Source: Burkholderiales bacterium (lineage in GTDB: Bacteria; Pseudomonadota; Gammaproteobacteria; Burkholderiales; Burkholderiaceae_E). Taken from it: a stretch of DNA of 64,000 nt. The notes under the pieces were generated by a model. That model did not search any database and was not told the DNA's origin. It saw only the letters and a program-made list of their open reading frames with translations. The stretch covers positions 1 through 64,000 of the forward strand of contig JAFKGG010000365.1 of assembly GCA_017307915.1 (NCBI GenBank). Reading direction: 5' to 3'. A program made the translations under genes and the position numbers. Shown here in pieces: positions 17,230 to 25,623 of this stretch. The first letter of the stretch is position 1. Each line of letters starts with the position of its first letter.

Positions 17230-18198
17230 GTGCATCGAATCGCCACCCGCATCCTGACCTGCGCCGCCCTCATCGCCGCACCGCTGGCCACACACGCCGC
17301 ATCGGCCTGCGACCAAGCTACGGTTCGCTTCGTGGTGCCCTTCCCCGCGTCCGGCTCGTCGGCCGACCTGCTGGGGCGCTCGCTGGCCTCGGCGCTGTCG
17401 AAGATCTGGAACAAATCGGTCGTGGTCGACAACCGCTCCGGCGGCGGCCAAGTGATCGGCACGCAGGCGATCGCAGGCGCCAAGGGCGACGGCTGCACCC
17501 TCGGCCTGATCACCTCGGCGCTGTCGCTGAACCCGAGCCTGATGAAAGGCAAGCTGCCCTATGACTCGGTGAAGGACATCCGGCCTGCGATCAGGCTGGT
17601 CGACCTGCCGCTGGGCATCTTCACGCTGTCAAGCTCGCCGATCAAGACCATGGCCGATCTGCAAAAGGCGGCTGCGAGCCGCGAGCTCACCTACGGCACG
17701 CCCGGCGTCGGCAGCATGCCGCATCTGGCCGGCGCGTTGATGTCCACCCGACTCCCGGCCAATCTGCGCCACGTGCCGTATCGCGGCTTGCCCGCCGCCA
17801 AAGTGGATCTGCTGGCCGGCCAGATCGACATGATCATTGGTGCCGTCTCGACCGAAGTGGCCTCGGTGAAGGCAGGCGACCTCAGGCTGGTGGCGGTATT
17901 GTCCGAGAAGCGCTTCCCGGAATTTCCCAACGTTCCCACCGTCGCCGAGCAGCATCAGAACCTCACCGTCACCGATTACTTCGGCGTTGCCGTGCCGGCG
18001 GCGATGACGCCGCAGGCGCTGTCCAGCTTGTACCAGGACGTCACCGAAGCGATGCGCTCGCCCGAAGTGACGTCGCGCCTCGCCGCGATGAAACTCGACA
18101 TCGCCAAGGACGAACCCGGCGCACTCGCCGCGCGTGTCGTATCCGACATGGGCTGGATGTCGGATCTCGTCGCCAAGACCGGCATGTCCGTCGAATAG
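17230..18198 (+). CDS. Bug/TctC family tripartite tricarboxylate-type substrate-binding protein
   Basis: A 322-aa periplasmic protein with a GTG start and a signal peptide ending near THAASAC. Family landmarks: VRFVVPFPASGSSADLLGRSLA, then VVDNRSGGGQVIGTQ, YGTPGVGSMPHL and HVPYRGLPAAKVDLLAGQIDMI. Bug proteins bind carboxylates, amino acids or aromatic acids, often without dedicated membrane partners in the same locus. That is the case here: no TctA/TctB is present. It probably captures the substrate or an intermediate of this island. Confidence 0.9.
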   Translation: MHRIATRILTCAALIAAPLATHAASACDQATVRFVVPFPASGSSADLLGRSLASALSKIWNKSVVVDNRSGGGQVIGTQAIAGAKGDGCTLGLITSALSLNPSLMKGKLPYDSVKDIRPAIRLVDLPLGIFTLSSSPIKTMADLQKAAASRELTYGTPGVGSMPHLAGALMSTRLPANLRHVPYRGLPAAKVDLLAGQIDMIIGAVSTEVASVKAGDLRLVAVLSEKRFPEFPNVPTVAEQHQNLTVTDYFGVAVPAAMTPQALSSLYQDVTEAMRSPEVTSRLAAMKLDIAKDEPGALAARVVSDMGWMSDLVAKTGMSVE

Positions 18199-18209
18199 GC
18201 CTGGCCGAC

Positions 18210-19568
18210 ATGCTGATCACTCTGACCGGCGACACGATGCTGTCGCGCCCGTTGCGCGCGTTCACGGAGCCCGAATACCTGCGCCTGGCGCAATGGCTGC
18301 GCGATGCCGACGTCAGTTTCACCAACCTCGAAACCACGGTGCGCCGGCACGATGAAGGCTGGGCCGTTCGCACGATGGGCACGCCGATGTCCACCGACCC
18401 GGCCTTGCTGGCAGAGCTGCCGTGGCTGGGGGTGGACATCGTTTCATGCGCCAACAACCATGCCACCGACTATGGCGCCGAGGGGGTGCTGGCCACGATG
18501 CGACATCTTCAGTCGCAGGGCATCCCGTTCGCGGGCATCGGTGAAAACCTGGCGCGCGCCGCGGCACCCGCCTACGTCGAATCCAAAGCGGGACGCCTGG
18601 GTCTGGTCGCCGCAACCTCGTTCCTGCCGCCCGACGGCCGGGCCGCCCACCAGCGCCCCGACAGCCCCGGCCGGCCGGGCGTCAATCCGATCGAGTTCCA
18701 ACGGAAGTTTCGAGTTCCCAGAGAAGACCTGGCACTGATCCGCCGGATGGACCAGGCACTGGGCCTGCGCGCCGAGCGCACTCGCCGGATGAAAGAGTTC
18801 TTCAGCGCGGCGGAAGTGGGCCACGACAACGAAGAAGAGTTGAAGTTCGCCGGCATCAGTTTCGGTGCTGCTGACGGCTACGGCATCGACATGCAGCCCA
18901 GCAGGCTGGACGTGGAGCAGGTGTTGCGCTCGATCCGCGAAGCGCGCAGCCAGGCCGATTACGTGGTGTTTTCCTATCACTATCACGAACTGTGGCCCAG
19001 CGGCGAGGCCGGCGATACCGTCGAGATCGATCGCCCCGCCACGTTTGTCGAAGACGTAGCGCGCGCGGCGATCGATGCGGGCGCCGACGTCGTGGCCGGG
19101 CACGGTCCGCATCTGACGATGGGCATCGAGATCCATCGCGGCAAGCCGATCCTGTACAGCCTGGGCAACTTCATCTTCCACAACGAGAGCATCGACATGC
19201 TGCCGGCCGAATCGTATGCGCGCTTCGGCCTCGATCATTCGGCACGCCCTTCCGAGTTCTTCGATGCCCGCACCGATCATGATCGCAAGGGCTTTCCCGC
19301 CGCGCGCGAATACTGGGAATCGTATGCCGCGCAATGCAGCTTCGACGGCGATCGCCTCAGCGGCCTGACGCTGCTGCCGGTGGACATGGGCTTCGGCAAA
19401 CGGCGCAGCCAGCGCGGCCGGCCGCAGCAGGCCACCGGCGACGTCGCCCAGCACATCGTGCAGCGCTTGCAACGTCTGTCGCGGCGCTACGGTACCCGGC
19501 TCGAATACGACGGCGCATCGGGCCTCGTGCGGGTGTCGCTGGATGTATGCGCCGCGGATTCGCCCTAA
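18210..19568 (+). CDS. CapA family protein (PGA_cap metallophosphoesterase-like)
   Basis: A 452-aa protein of the CapA/PgsA family (calcineurin-like fold). N-terminal metal-site pattern: LTGDTMLSRPL (Asp), FTNLETTVRRHDEG (Asn/Glu), then CANNHATDYG. C-terminal half: VVFSYHYHELW, then GADVVAGHGPHLTMG and YSLGNFIFHN. All typical CapA motifs are present. No signal peptide or anchor is visible, unlike poly-gamma-glutamate CapA, so it is probably a cytoplasmic hydrolase. The neighbourhood of oxygenases and a binding protein argues for catabolism rather than capsule synthesis. Confidence 0.85.
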   Translation: MLITLTGDTMLSRPLRAFTEPEYLRLAQWLRDADVSFTNLETTVRRHDEGWAVRTMGTPMSTDPALLAELPWLGVDIVSCANNHATDYGAEGVLATMRHLQSQGIPFAGIGENLARAAAPAYVESKAGRLGLVAATSFLPPDGRAAHQRPDSPGRPGVNPIEFQRKFRVPREDLALIRRMDQALGLRAERTRRMKEFFSAAEVGHDNEEELKFAGISFGAADGYGIDMQPSRLDVEQVLRSIREARSQADYVVFSYHYHELWPSGEAGDTVEIDRPATFVEDVARAAIDAGADVVAGHGPHLTMGIEIHRGKPILYSLGNFIFHNESIDMLPAESYARFGLDHSARPSEFFDARTDHDRKGFPAAREYWESYAAQCSFDGDRLSGLTLLPVDMGFGKRRSQRGRPQQATGDVAQHIVQRLQRLSRRYGTRLEYDGASGLVRVSLDVCAADSP

Positions 19569-19580
19569 TTCCCTGGAGAC

Positions 19581-20795
19581 ATGACCATGAGCATCGCCAC
19601 CCAACGCCCGTTTTCTTCCGACGCCGCCGCGGCTGCCGCCGTGCGTGAACGCGCACAGGCACTGATCCCCGACTTGCGCGCCCGCGCCATCGAAGCCGAG
19701 GAACTGCGCCGGGTACCCGACAAGAACATCGAAGCGCTGCGCCAGGCCGGACTGTTTCGCGTATTGCTGCCGCGGCGCGTCGGCGGCCTGCAAGCCGACC
19801 TGCAGACCTTCGTCGACGTCGTGTCGACGATCGGCCGCGGCTGCGGCTCCACGGCGTGGGTGCTGGGCGTCGTCAACGCCCATCATTGGCTGGTCGGGCT
19901 GTATGCCAGCCAGGCGCAAGACGATGTCTTCAAGCCGAACCCCGACGCCATCATCTCGGCCGTCATCGGGCCGCGCGGCCGCGCCACGCGCGTGCCGGGC
20001 GGCTATCTGCTCAACGGCTTCTGGCCATTCTGCTCCGGCAGCCCGGCGGCCAACTGGTTGATGCTCGGCGGCGAGATCGTCGATGCCGAAGGCCAGACGA
20101 TCGATGAAGGCGATTTTCTGCTGCCGATCGACGCCGTCGAAGTCAAGAATGATTGGGACGTGGCCGGCCTGCGCGGCAGCGGCAGCAATAGCGTGGTCGC
20201 CAAAGAACTGTTCGTGCCCGAACATCGCTATCTGTCGCTGGTGCAGGCCATCGGCCGCGAGAACCCCGGCCGCGGCAACCACGAAGGCCGGCTGTACGAC
20301 GCCGAAGTGGTGCCGGTACTTGCGCTGGGCATCGTGCCTGCCGCCTTGGGCATCGCCGAAGGCGCGATGGAAGTCTTCAAGCAGCGGCTGCCCGGCAAGA
20401 TCGTCAGCTACACGATGAAGGAAGTGCAGCTTCAGATGCCCACCACGCACATGCAGGTGGCCACCGCCGAAAGCCGGATCGACGCCGCGCGCCTGCTGGT
20501 GAATGACGTCGCGCAATCGATTCAGCAGGCCGCCGAAGACGCCCGGCCCATGTCGCTGCGCGAGCGTGCCCGCTGCCGGATGCACTGCGCCTATGCGGTC
20601 AGGCTGTGCATGGAGGCCACGCAGACGCTGTTCCTGGCCTCGGGCGGCTCGGCGCTGGCCACCGGCAACCCGATCCAGCGAGCCATGCGCGATCTGCAGG
20701 CGATCAACATGCATGGCCTGCTGTGCCTGGAAACGAATACCGAGATGTACGGCAGGGTGTTGCTCGATCTGCCGCAGAACACACCGTTGATCTGA
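19581..20795 (+). CDS. Flavin-dependent monooxygenase, acyl-CoA dehydrogenase fold (HsaA/DszC-like)
   Basis: A 404-aa protein with the acyl-CoA dehydrogenase fold used by reduced-flavin-dependent hydroxylases. N-terminal helical domain: RVPDKNIEALRQAGLFRVLLP, then GRGCGSTAWVLGVVNAHHW. Middle beta domain: GFWPFCSGSPAANW. C-terminal helices: TLFLASGGSALATGNPIQRAMRDLQAINMHGLL, a signature of the HsaA/HpaB-like group. These enzymes need FADH2 or FMNH2 from a reductase, and a flavin reductase gene starts 12 bp downstream. Together they form a two-component monooxygenase. Substrate unknown. Confidence 0.87.
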   Translation: MTMSIATQRPFSSDAAAAAAVRERAQALIPDLRARAIEAEELRRVPDKNIEALRQAGLFRVLLPRRVGGLQADLQTFVDVVSTIGRGCGSTAWVLGVVNAHHWLVGLYASQAQDDVFKPNPDAIISAVIGPRGRATRVPGGYLLNGFWPFCSGSPAANWLMLGGEIVDAEGQTIDEGDFLLPIDAVEVKNDWDVAGLRGSGSNSVVAKELFVPEHRYLSLVQAIGRENPGRGNHEGRLYDAEVVPVLALGIVPAALGIAEGAMEVFKQRLPGKIVSYTMKEVQLQMPTTHMQVATAESRIDAARLLVNDVAQSIQQAAEDARPMSLRERARCRMHCAYAVRLCMEATQTLFLASGGSALATGNPIQRAMRDLQAINMHGLLCLETNTEMYGRVLLDLPQNTPLI

Positions 20796-20806
20796 GGCGG
20801 GCCGAC

Positions 20807-21355
20807 ATGAGGGAACTGAGCGCCGCCGCATCGCCTGCCGATGCGATACCGACCGGCTTTCGCGAGGCCATGCGACGCCTGGCCAGCACGGTATGCATCA
20901 TCACCAGCGCCGATGACGGCATGTGGTATGGCATGACCGCCACCGCGGTCACCTCGGTAAGCATGTCGCCGTGCGCGCTGCTGGTGTGCATCAACGAAGG
21001 CGCGGCGTTCCACAGCGTGGTGGCGCATTCGCGGCGTTTTTGCGTCAATCTGCTGCGGTCGCACCAGAGCGAGCTGGCGGGCGTGTTCGCGGGGCGGCGC
21101 AAAGGGACTTCGCGATTCGACGTGGGCACCTGGGCGGCCAGTGAGCAGGGGCTGCCTTATCTGGTGGATGCGCAGGCGAGCGTGTTTTGCGACGTGGATG
21201 TGGCGTTGCATTACAAGACGCATACGATCTTTGTTGGGGAAGTGACTGGGGTTTGCTGCCATCCGCAGGTGGGGCCGTTGATTTATCAGGATGGGCAGTA
21301 TGTGGCGGGGGTGCCGGTGGGGGCGGTGGGGCTTCAACCATCTATGCGGACGTGA
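20807..21355 (+). CDS. Flavin reductase (two-component monooxygenase partner); 3' end fused to CRISPR-like sequence
   Basis: A 182-aa flavin reductase of the HpaC/flavin-reductase-like split-barrel family. FREAMRRLASTVCIITSADDG and GMTATAVTSVSMSPCALLVCINEGAAFH mark the flavin site; then FDVGTWAASEQGLPYLVDAQASVFCDV and HTIFVGEVTGV. It supplies reduced flavin to the oxygenase encoded just upstream. The last third shows G-heavy codon use unlike the start of the gene. The final residues and stop codon fall in a segment that resembles a decayed CRISPR repeat (21330-21357), so the C-terminus may have been replaced when the array arrived. Confidence 0.87.
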   Translation: MRELSAAASPADAIPTGFREAMRRLASTVCIITSADDGMWYGMTATAVTSVSMSPCALLVCINEGAAFHSVVAHSRRFCVNLLRSHQSELAGVFAGRRKGTSRFDVGTWAASEQGLPYLVDAQASVFCDVDVALHYKTHTIFVGEVTGVCCHPQVGPLIYQDGQYVAGVPVGAVGLQPSMRT

Positions 21356-21482
21356 AGGAGCGCGTCAGCGCCGAGATTCAGCGTTTTTTCTCAGCCACCT
21401 ATACAGCAAGGTGTGGACGCTCGGGTTCGCGCCGAGATCGAGTTCCCCAGCGCGTTTTTCAGCTGCCTGCACGGCAGTGAAG
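21330..21482 (-). repeat. Decayed CRISPR repeats at the leader-distal (trailer) end
   Basis: Three progressively degenerate 28-nt repeats are visible. 21455-21482 has 5 mismatches to the consensus, 21387-21414 has 8, and 21330-21357 has 9 and includes the flavin reductase stop codon. The conserved part in the outermost copy is CTATGCGG and GTGAAG. Intervals are irregular (29, 40 and 31 nt), as expected for old, no longer maintained units. Confidence 0.6.
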
Positions 21483-24303
21483 GTCTGTGCAGTCCGTACT
21501 TCGCACCCGTGATTTTCTCAGCTGCCTATGCGGCAGTGAAGGCAACGAGCCGGTCGCCGACTTCCTCGCGCCATTTCTCAGCTACCTATGCGGCAGTGAA
21601 GTCCTTTTGAGGCTTCTCCCGGTACTCACCCCGTTTCTCAGCTACCTATGCGGCAGTGAAGGTTAACAAGCGCCTGGCCCCTTGTGGCATGACTTTCTCA
21701 GCTACCTATGCGGCAGTGAAGGTTTTCCCTGAGTTTCCAGGCATCTGAAAAAATTTCTCAGCTACCTATGCGGCAGTGAAGGCACTCTCTCGTGCAGCAG
21801 GAGCGCGCCGCATTTTCTCAGCTACCTATGCGGCAGTGAAGGCGACGATGTGGTTAGGCTTGCCGTCGGTCTTTTTCTCAGCTACCTATGCGGCAGTGAA
21901 GTCGGTGCGCGAAGTCGTTGGCCCGCTGGTGCTTTTCTCAGCTACCTATGCGGCAGTGAAGTCAATGCAAGGCGGATCATCCGATCTGGCGTCATTTCTC
22001 AGCTACCTATGCGGCAGTGAAGGCGCCTCCAGGTTGAGCACGGCCGCGCTGGCTTTTCTCAGCTACCTATGCGGCAGTGAAGTGATCCTGACCGGTTTGC
22101 CCGTCTTGGTGTTCTTTCTCAGCTACCTATGCGGCAGTGAAGGCCGTCCATGGAGGGAAATCGCCGGGTCACGATTTCTCAGCTACCTATGCGGCAGTGA
22201 AGGGCTCGCGGCGGCACCGAAAGCCGGGCCGCTTTTTCTCAGCTACCTATGCGGCAGTGAAGTCCAGATTGATGCCGCTGACATCGCGCAGGCTTTTCTC
22301 AGCTACCTATGCGGCAGTGAAGCACGACGAGCTGGCGACGCTGGTGCGCAGCGATTTCTCAGCTACCTATGCGGCAGTGAAGCCGGTCTTGTTGTTTCGG
22401 TAGGGCACCAGATATTTCTCAGCTACCTATGCGGCAGTGAAGTGCATTACACCGCGCAAGTGCAGCACGGGCTGTTTCTCAGCTACCTATGCGGCAGTGA
22501 AGTGCGTGGAAGCACGGACAGCGCTGCATCATCCCTTTCTCAGCTACCTATGCGGCAGTGAAGTTAACGCTGGCTGGGTGCTCGACCAGCGGCGGTTTCT
22601 CAGCTACCTATGCGGCAGTGAAGGTGACCGAGACCGATGTCGCGGTGGCCGTTCTTTTCTCAGCTACCTATGCGGCAGTGAAGTGCTTGCCGCGCCGGCG
22701 GTCGCGGTGTTTGAATTTCTCAGCTACCTATGCGGCAGTGAAGATGATTCGGGCGTTCTCGGTGCGGACGGTGGTTTTCTCAGCTACCTATGCGGCAGTG
22801 AAGTCGAGAGCGGCGCGCACGCGACTGCGCCGCCGTTTCTCAGCTACCTATGCGGCAGTGAAGGGACGACGAATGAGCGCGCCGCAAGACCGCCTTTTCT
22901 CAGCTACCTATGCGGCAGTGAAGAGTTCATCGAGCAGTTCTGCCTGATAGTCGGCTTTCTCAGCTACCTATGCGGCAGTGAAGCGGCGGTTTGGCGGTGT
23001 AGCCCTGCCAGTACATTTCTCAGCTACCTATGCGGCAGTGAAGCCGATCAATGGCCTCTCGCGGATCGTCGGTGCTTTCTCAGCTACCTATGCGGCAGTG
23101 AAGCCCGTGCTGCGATCAGCCGGCGGTCATGTATCTTTCTCAGCTACCTATGCGGCAGTGAAGGATCTCGCTGGAGCCGCCGGCCGAGTCGGAAATTTCT
23201 CAGCTACCTATGCGGCAGTGAAGACTGCAGCGCCGTGACGCCGGTCTCCCGCAACTTTCTCAGCTACCTATGCGGCAGTGAAGGGTTGGCTGGCCGATGC
23301 ATTCGCGCCCTATGCTTTCTCAGCTACCTATGCGGCAGTGAAGAGCACCGAGTCGCCGGCCATGTCGATGCATGTTTTCTCAGCTACCTATGCGGCAGTG
23401 AAGGAGTCAACGAATTTATGTCGACCAATAAATCATTTCTCAGCTACCTATGCGGCAGTGAAGGCCGACGCGCTCATGCGCCTTGACCGCCGCCATTTCT
23501 CAGCTACCTATGCGGCAGTGAAGGATGACGACGCTCAAATGGTCGCGTGCGAGCTTTTCTCAGCTACCTATGCGGCAGTGAAGCCTGATGAGGCGCCGCG
23601 GCAGCTCATGTTCACTTTCTCAGCTACCTATGCGGCAGTGAAGGGCGTGAAGTGGTGCATGGGCGAGATCGAGGATTTCTCAGCTACCTATGCGGCAGTG
23701 AAGGACGCGGCTTATGAGGTGTGGCCCGAATGCATTTTCTCAGCTACCTATGCGGCAGTGAAGGATCGCCTCGGCGCCGAAGAGGCTCCGAAGGTTTTCT
23801 CAGCTACCTATGCGGCAGTGAAGGTTGGTCCCGCCACGCGCCACTCAGAATGAATTTTCTCAGCTACCTATGCGGCAGTGAAGTGGCTCCGCCAGCTCAT
23901 TGAACAGCGGCAACATTTCTCAGCTACCTATGCGGCAGTGAAGGCCATCGCGGATGACCAGCATCTCGACCGTGCTTTCTCAGCTACCTATGCGGCAGTG
24001 AAGGCCTTTTCTTCGCCTGCTGCCGGCTGGGCCTTTTTCTCAGCTACCTATGCGGCAGTGAAGGCGCGTCACGACGTCGTCATAGTTCAGGATCGTTTCT
24101 CAGCTACCTATGCGGCAGTGAAGCATGTCCTGTTGCCCGCACCGCCGTCACGGCTTTTCTCAGCTACCTATGCGGCAGTGAAGTAGGGCCAATGGTCCTA
24201 TACTATTCAGGTCATTTTCTCAGCTACCTATGCGGCAGTGAAGGCATCGCGCGCGCCTCTTGACCCCGCTGATGCTTTCTCAGCTACCTATGCGGCAGTG
24301 AAG
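21387..24303 (-). CRISPR. Type I-F CRISPR array, 46 identical repeats plus variant distal copies
   Basis: On the + strand the 28-nt repeat starts TTTCTCAG and contains CTACCTATGCGGCAG before GTGAAG. It recurs every 60 bp from 21574 to 24276 in 46 identical copies. One copy at 21514 has a single change, and two more (21455, 21387) are degenerate. Spacers are 32 nt, except two of 33 nt (21962-21994, 22503-22535). The functional crRNA orientation, by comparison with known I-F repeats, is the reverse strand: CTGCC-GCATA-GGTAG forms the Csy4 hairpin, with one G-U pair. Degeneracy on the left and the AT-rich leader on the right agree with that direction. The newest spacers are next to 24276. No repeated spacers were noticed by eye. 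Confidence 0.98.
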
Positions 24304-24639
24304 AAGATCATATCCCATTCAACCCTCTGATTTTTAAAGAACGAAGTCCTAAATCATACCCACGACCCAATTTTTGCACACCCTCCTAACCTATTGATTT
24401 TATTGAACTCTCCTTGCCGGAGATTTTTAGGGTCAAACACCCACCGCCGACACTCGCCTTGAGGCAATCCAACGCGCTTAGTCATTGCCGAAACAACTCA
24501 CCTTCTGCTACAACATCAACAGCAAATGCTGCCTACAATAAGTAAGGATCATCAATACATTCGGCCTTTATCATCTCCGTACAAGAAGACTTCGAGCACT
24601 CTGACCTACAAAATCAAGGCCCAAGCCGCGGTCAAGTCG
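24304..24639 (-). promoter_or_regulatory. CRISPR leader and cas1 upstream region
   Basis: This 336-bp non-coding stretch is AT-rich near the array and separates it from cas1. On the reverse strand TATGAT (24353-24358) is a possible -10 box for the pre-crRNA promoter, about 50 bp from the first repeat. An IHF-type site lies at 24387-24399. In the forward direction it must also carry the cas1 promoter, but no convincing pair of boxes or SD was found. The reading frame of cas1 stays open to 24526, but those extra residues do not match the family. Confidence 0.75.
24387..24399 (-). promoter_or_regulatory. IHF binding site in the CRISPR leader
   Basis: Reverse-strand AATCAATAGGTTA matches the IHF consensus WATCAANNNNTTR at every defined position. 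It starts 84 bp from the first repeat. IHF bending of the leader is established for spacer integration by type I-E and I-F Cas1 complexes. Confidence 0.6.
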
Positions 24640-25623
24640 ATGGAAGATATTTCTCCTTCTGATCTCAAATCGATCCTGCATTCAAAGCGGGCCAATATCT
24701 ACTATCTTGAACACTGTCGCGTGCTCGTCAACGGCGGTCGCGTGGAGTTCGTCACTGACGAGGGCAAGCGTTCTCTTTACTGGAACATCCCGATTGCTAA
24801 CACGACGAGTGTCTTGCTGGGAACGGGCACTTCGATCACGCAAGCCGCAATGAGGGAACTGGCCAAGGCCGGCGTGCTGGTCGGATTCTGCGGCGGTGGC
24901 GGCACCCCACTGTTCGCAGTGAATGAGGTCGAGGTGGAGGCAGTCTGGTTGTCGCCGCAGAGCGAATACCGGCCAACCGAGTATCTGCAATCGTGGGTAC
25001 GCTTCTGGTTCGATGAAAGGCTGCGCCTGGATGCAGCAAAGGCGATTCAGCATGCCAGGCTGCAGCGAATTCGCGACGCTTGGACCCGCAATCGCTCGCT
25101 GAAAGATGCAGGGTTTTCGATAGACGAGCCAATCATCACCTCGTTGGTCGACAAAGTAATCCCCAGCATCGAACAAGCGCCCGACCACAGCTTTCTGTTG
25201 ACCGAAGAGGCTCGGCTCACCAAGCAACTGTTTCGATTGGCTGCCCAGGCAACGCGATACGGAGACTTCGTGCGCGAGAAGAACGGCACCGGCACGGATC
25301 CTGCCAACCGATTTCTCGATCACGGCAACTATCTGGCCTATGGCCTTGGCGCAACAGCCACCTGGGTGCTCGGCCTGCCGCATGGCCTTGCCGTACTGCA
25401 CGGCAAGACACGCCGCGGCGGCCTGGTTTTCGATGCCGCCGATTTGGTCAAGGATGCCGTGATTCTGCCGCAGGCATTCATTTCCGCGATGCGCGGCGAC
25501 GATGAACAGACGTTCCGCCAGGCCTGCATCGAGGGCTTGACGCGTAGCGAGTCCCTTGATTTCATGATCGACACATTGAAAGCGGTGGCCGAACGCTTTG
25601 GCCGCCGTGCGCAAACTGCGTGA
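24640..25623 (+). CDS. cas1: Type I-F CRISPR integrase Cas1
   Basis: A 327-aa integrase that inserts new spacers together with the Cas2 domain of Cas2-3. The start was set at MEDISPSDLKSILHSKRAN (24640) because numbering from here puts the active-site residues at Glu190, His254, Asp265 and Asp268, identical to Pseudomonas aeruginosa Cas1. Other hallmarks are IPIANTTSVLLGTG, VLVGFCGGGGTPLF and WLSPQSEYRPTEYLQ. The stop overlaps the GTG start of cas2-3 by 4 bp. All catalytic residues are present, so adaptation should be possible. Confidence 0.97.
   Translation: MEDISPSDLKSILHSKRANIYYLEHCRVLVNGGRVEFVTDEGKRSLYWNIPIANTTSVLLGTGTSITQAAMRELAKAGVLVGFCGGGGTPLFAVNEVEVEAVWLSPQSEYRPTEYLQSWVRFWFDERLRLDAAKAIQHARLQRIRDAWTRNRSLKDAGFSIDEPIITSLVDKVIPSIEQAPDHSFLLTEEARLTKQLFRLAAQATRYGDFVREKNGTGTDPANRFLDHGNYLAYGLGATATWVLGLPHGLAVLHGKTRRGGLVFDAADLVKDAVILPQAFISAMRGDDEQTFRQACIEGLTRSESLDFMIDTLKAVAERFGRRAQTA

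Noticed and set aside
18444..20831. 795-codon reverse open frame
   Set aside because: Antisense to the CapA-like and flavin monooxygenase genes, which both show complete family motifs.
21776..24186. Long open frames across the array giving repeated FLSYLCGSEG or FSATYAAVK peptides
   Set aside because: They are translations of the 28-nt CRISPR repeat and 32-nt spacers (60-bp period keeps frame); no ribosome sites and no homology expected.
24526..24639. 38-residue N-terminal extension of Cas1
   Set aside because: Does not match Cas1 and shifts the catalytic residues away from family positions; kept as leader sequence.
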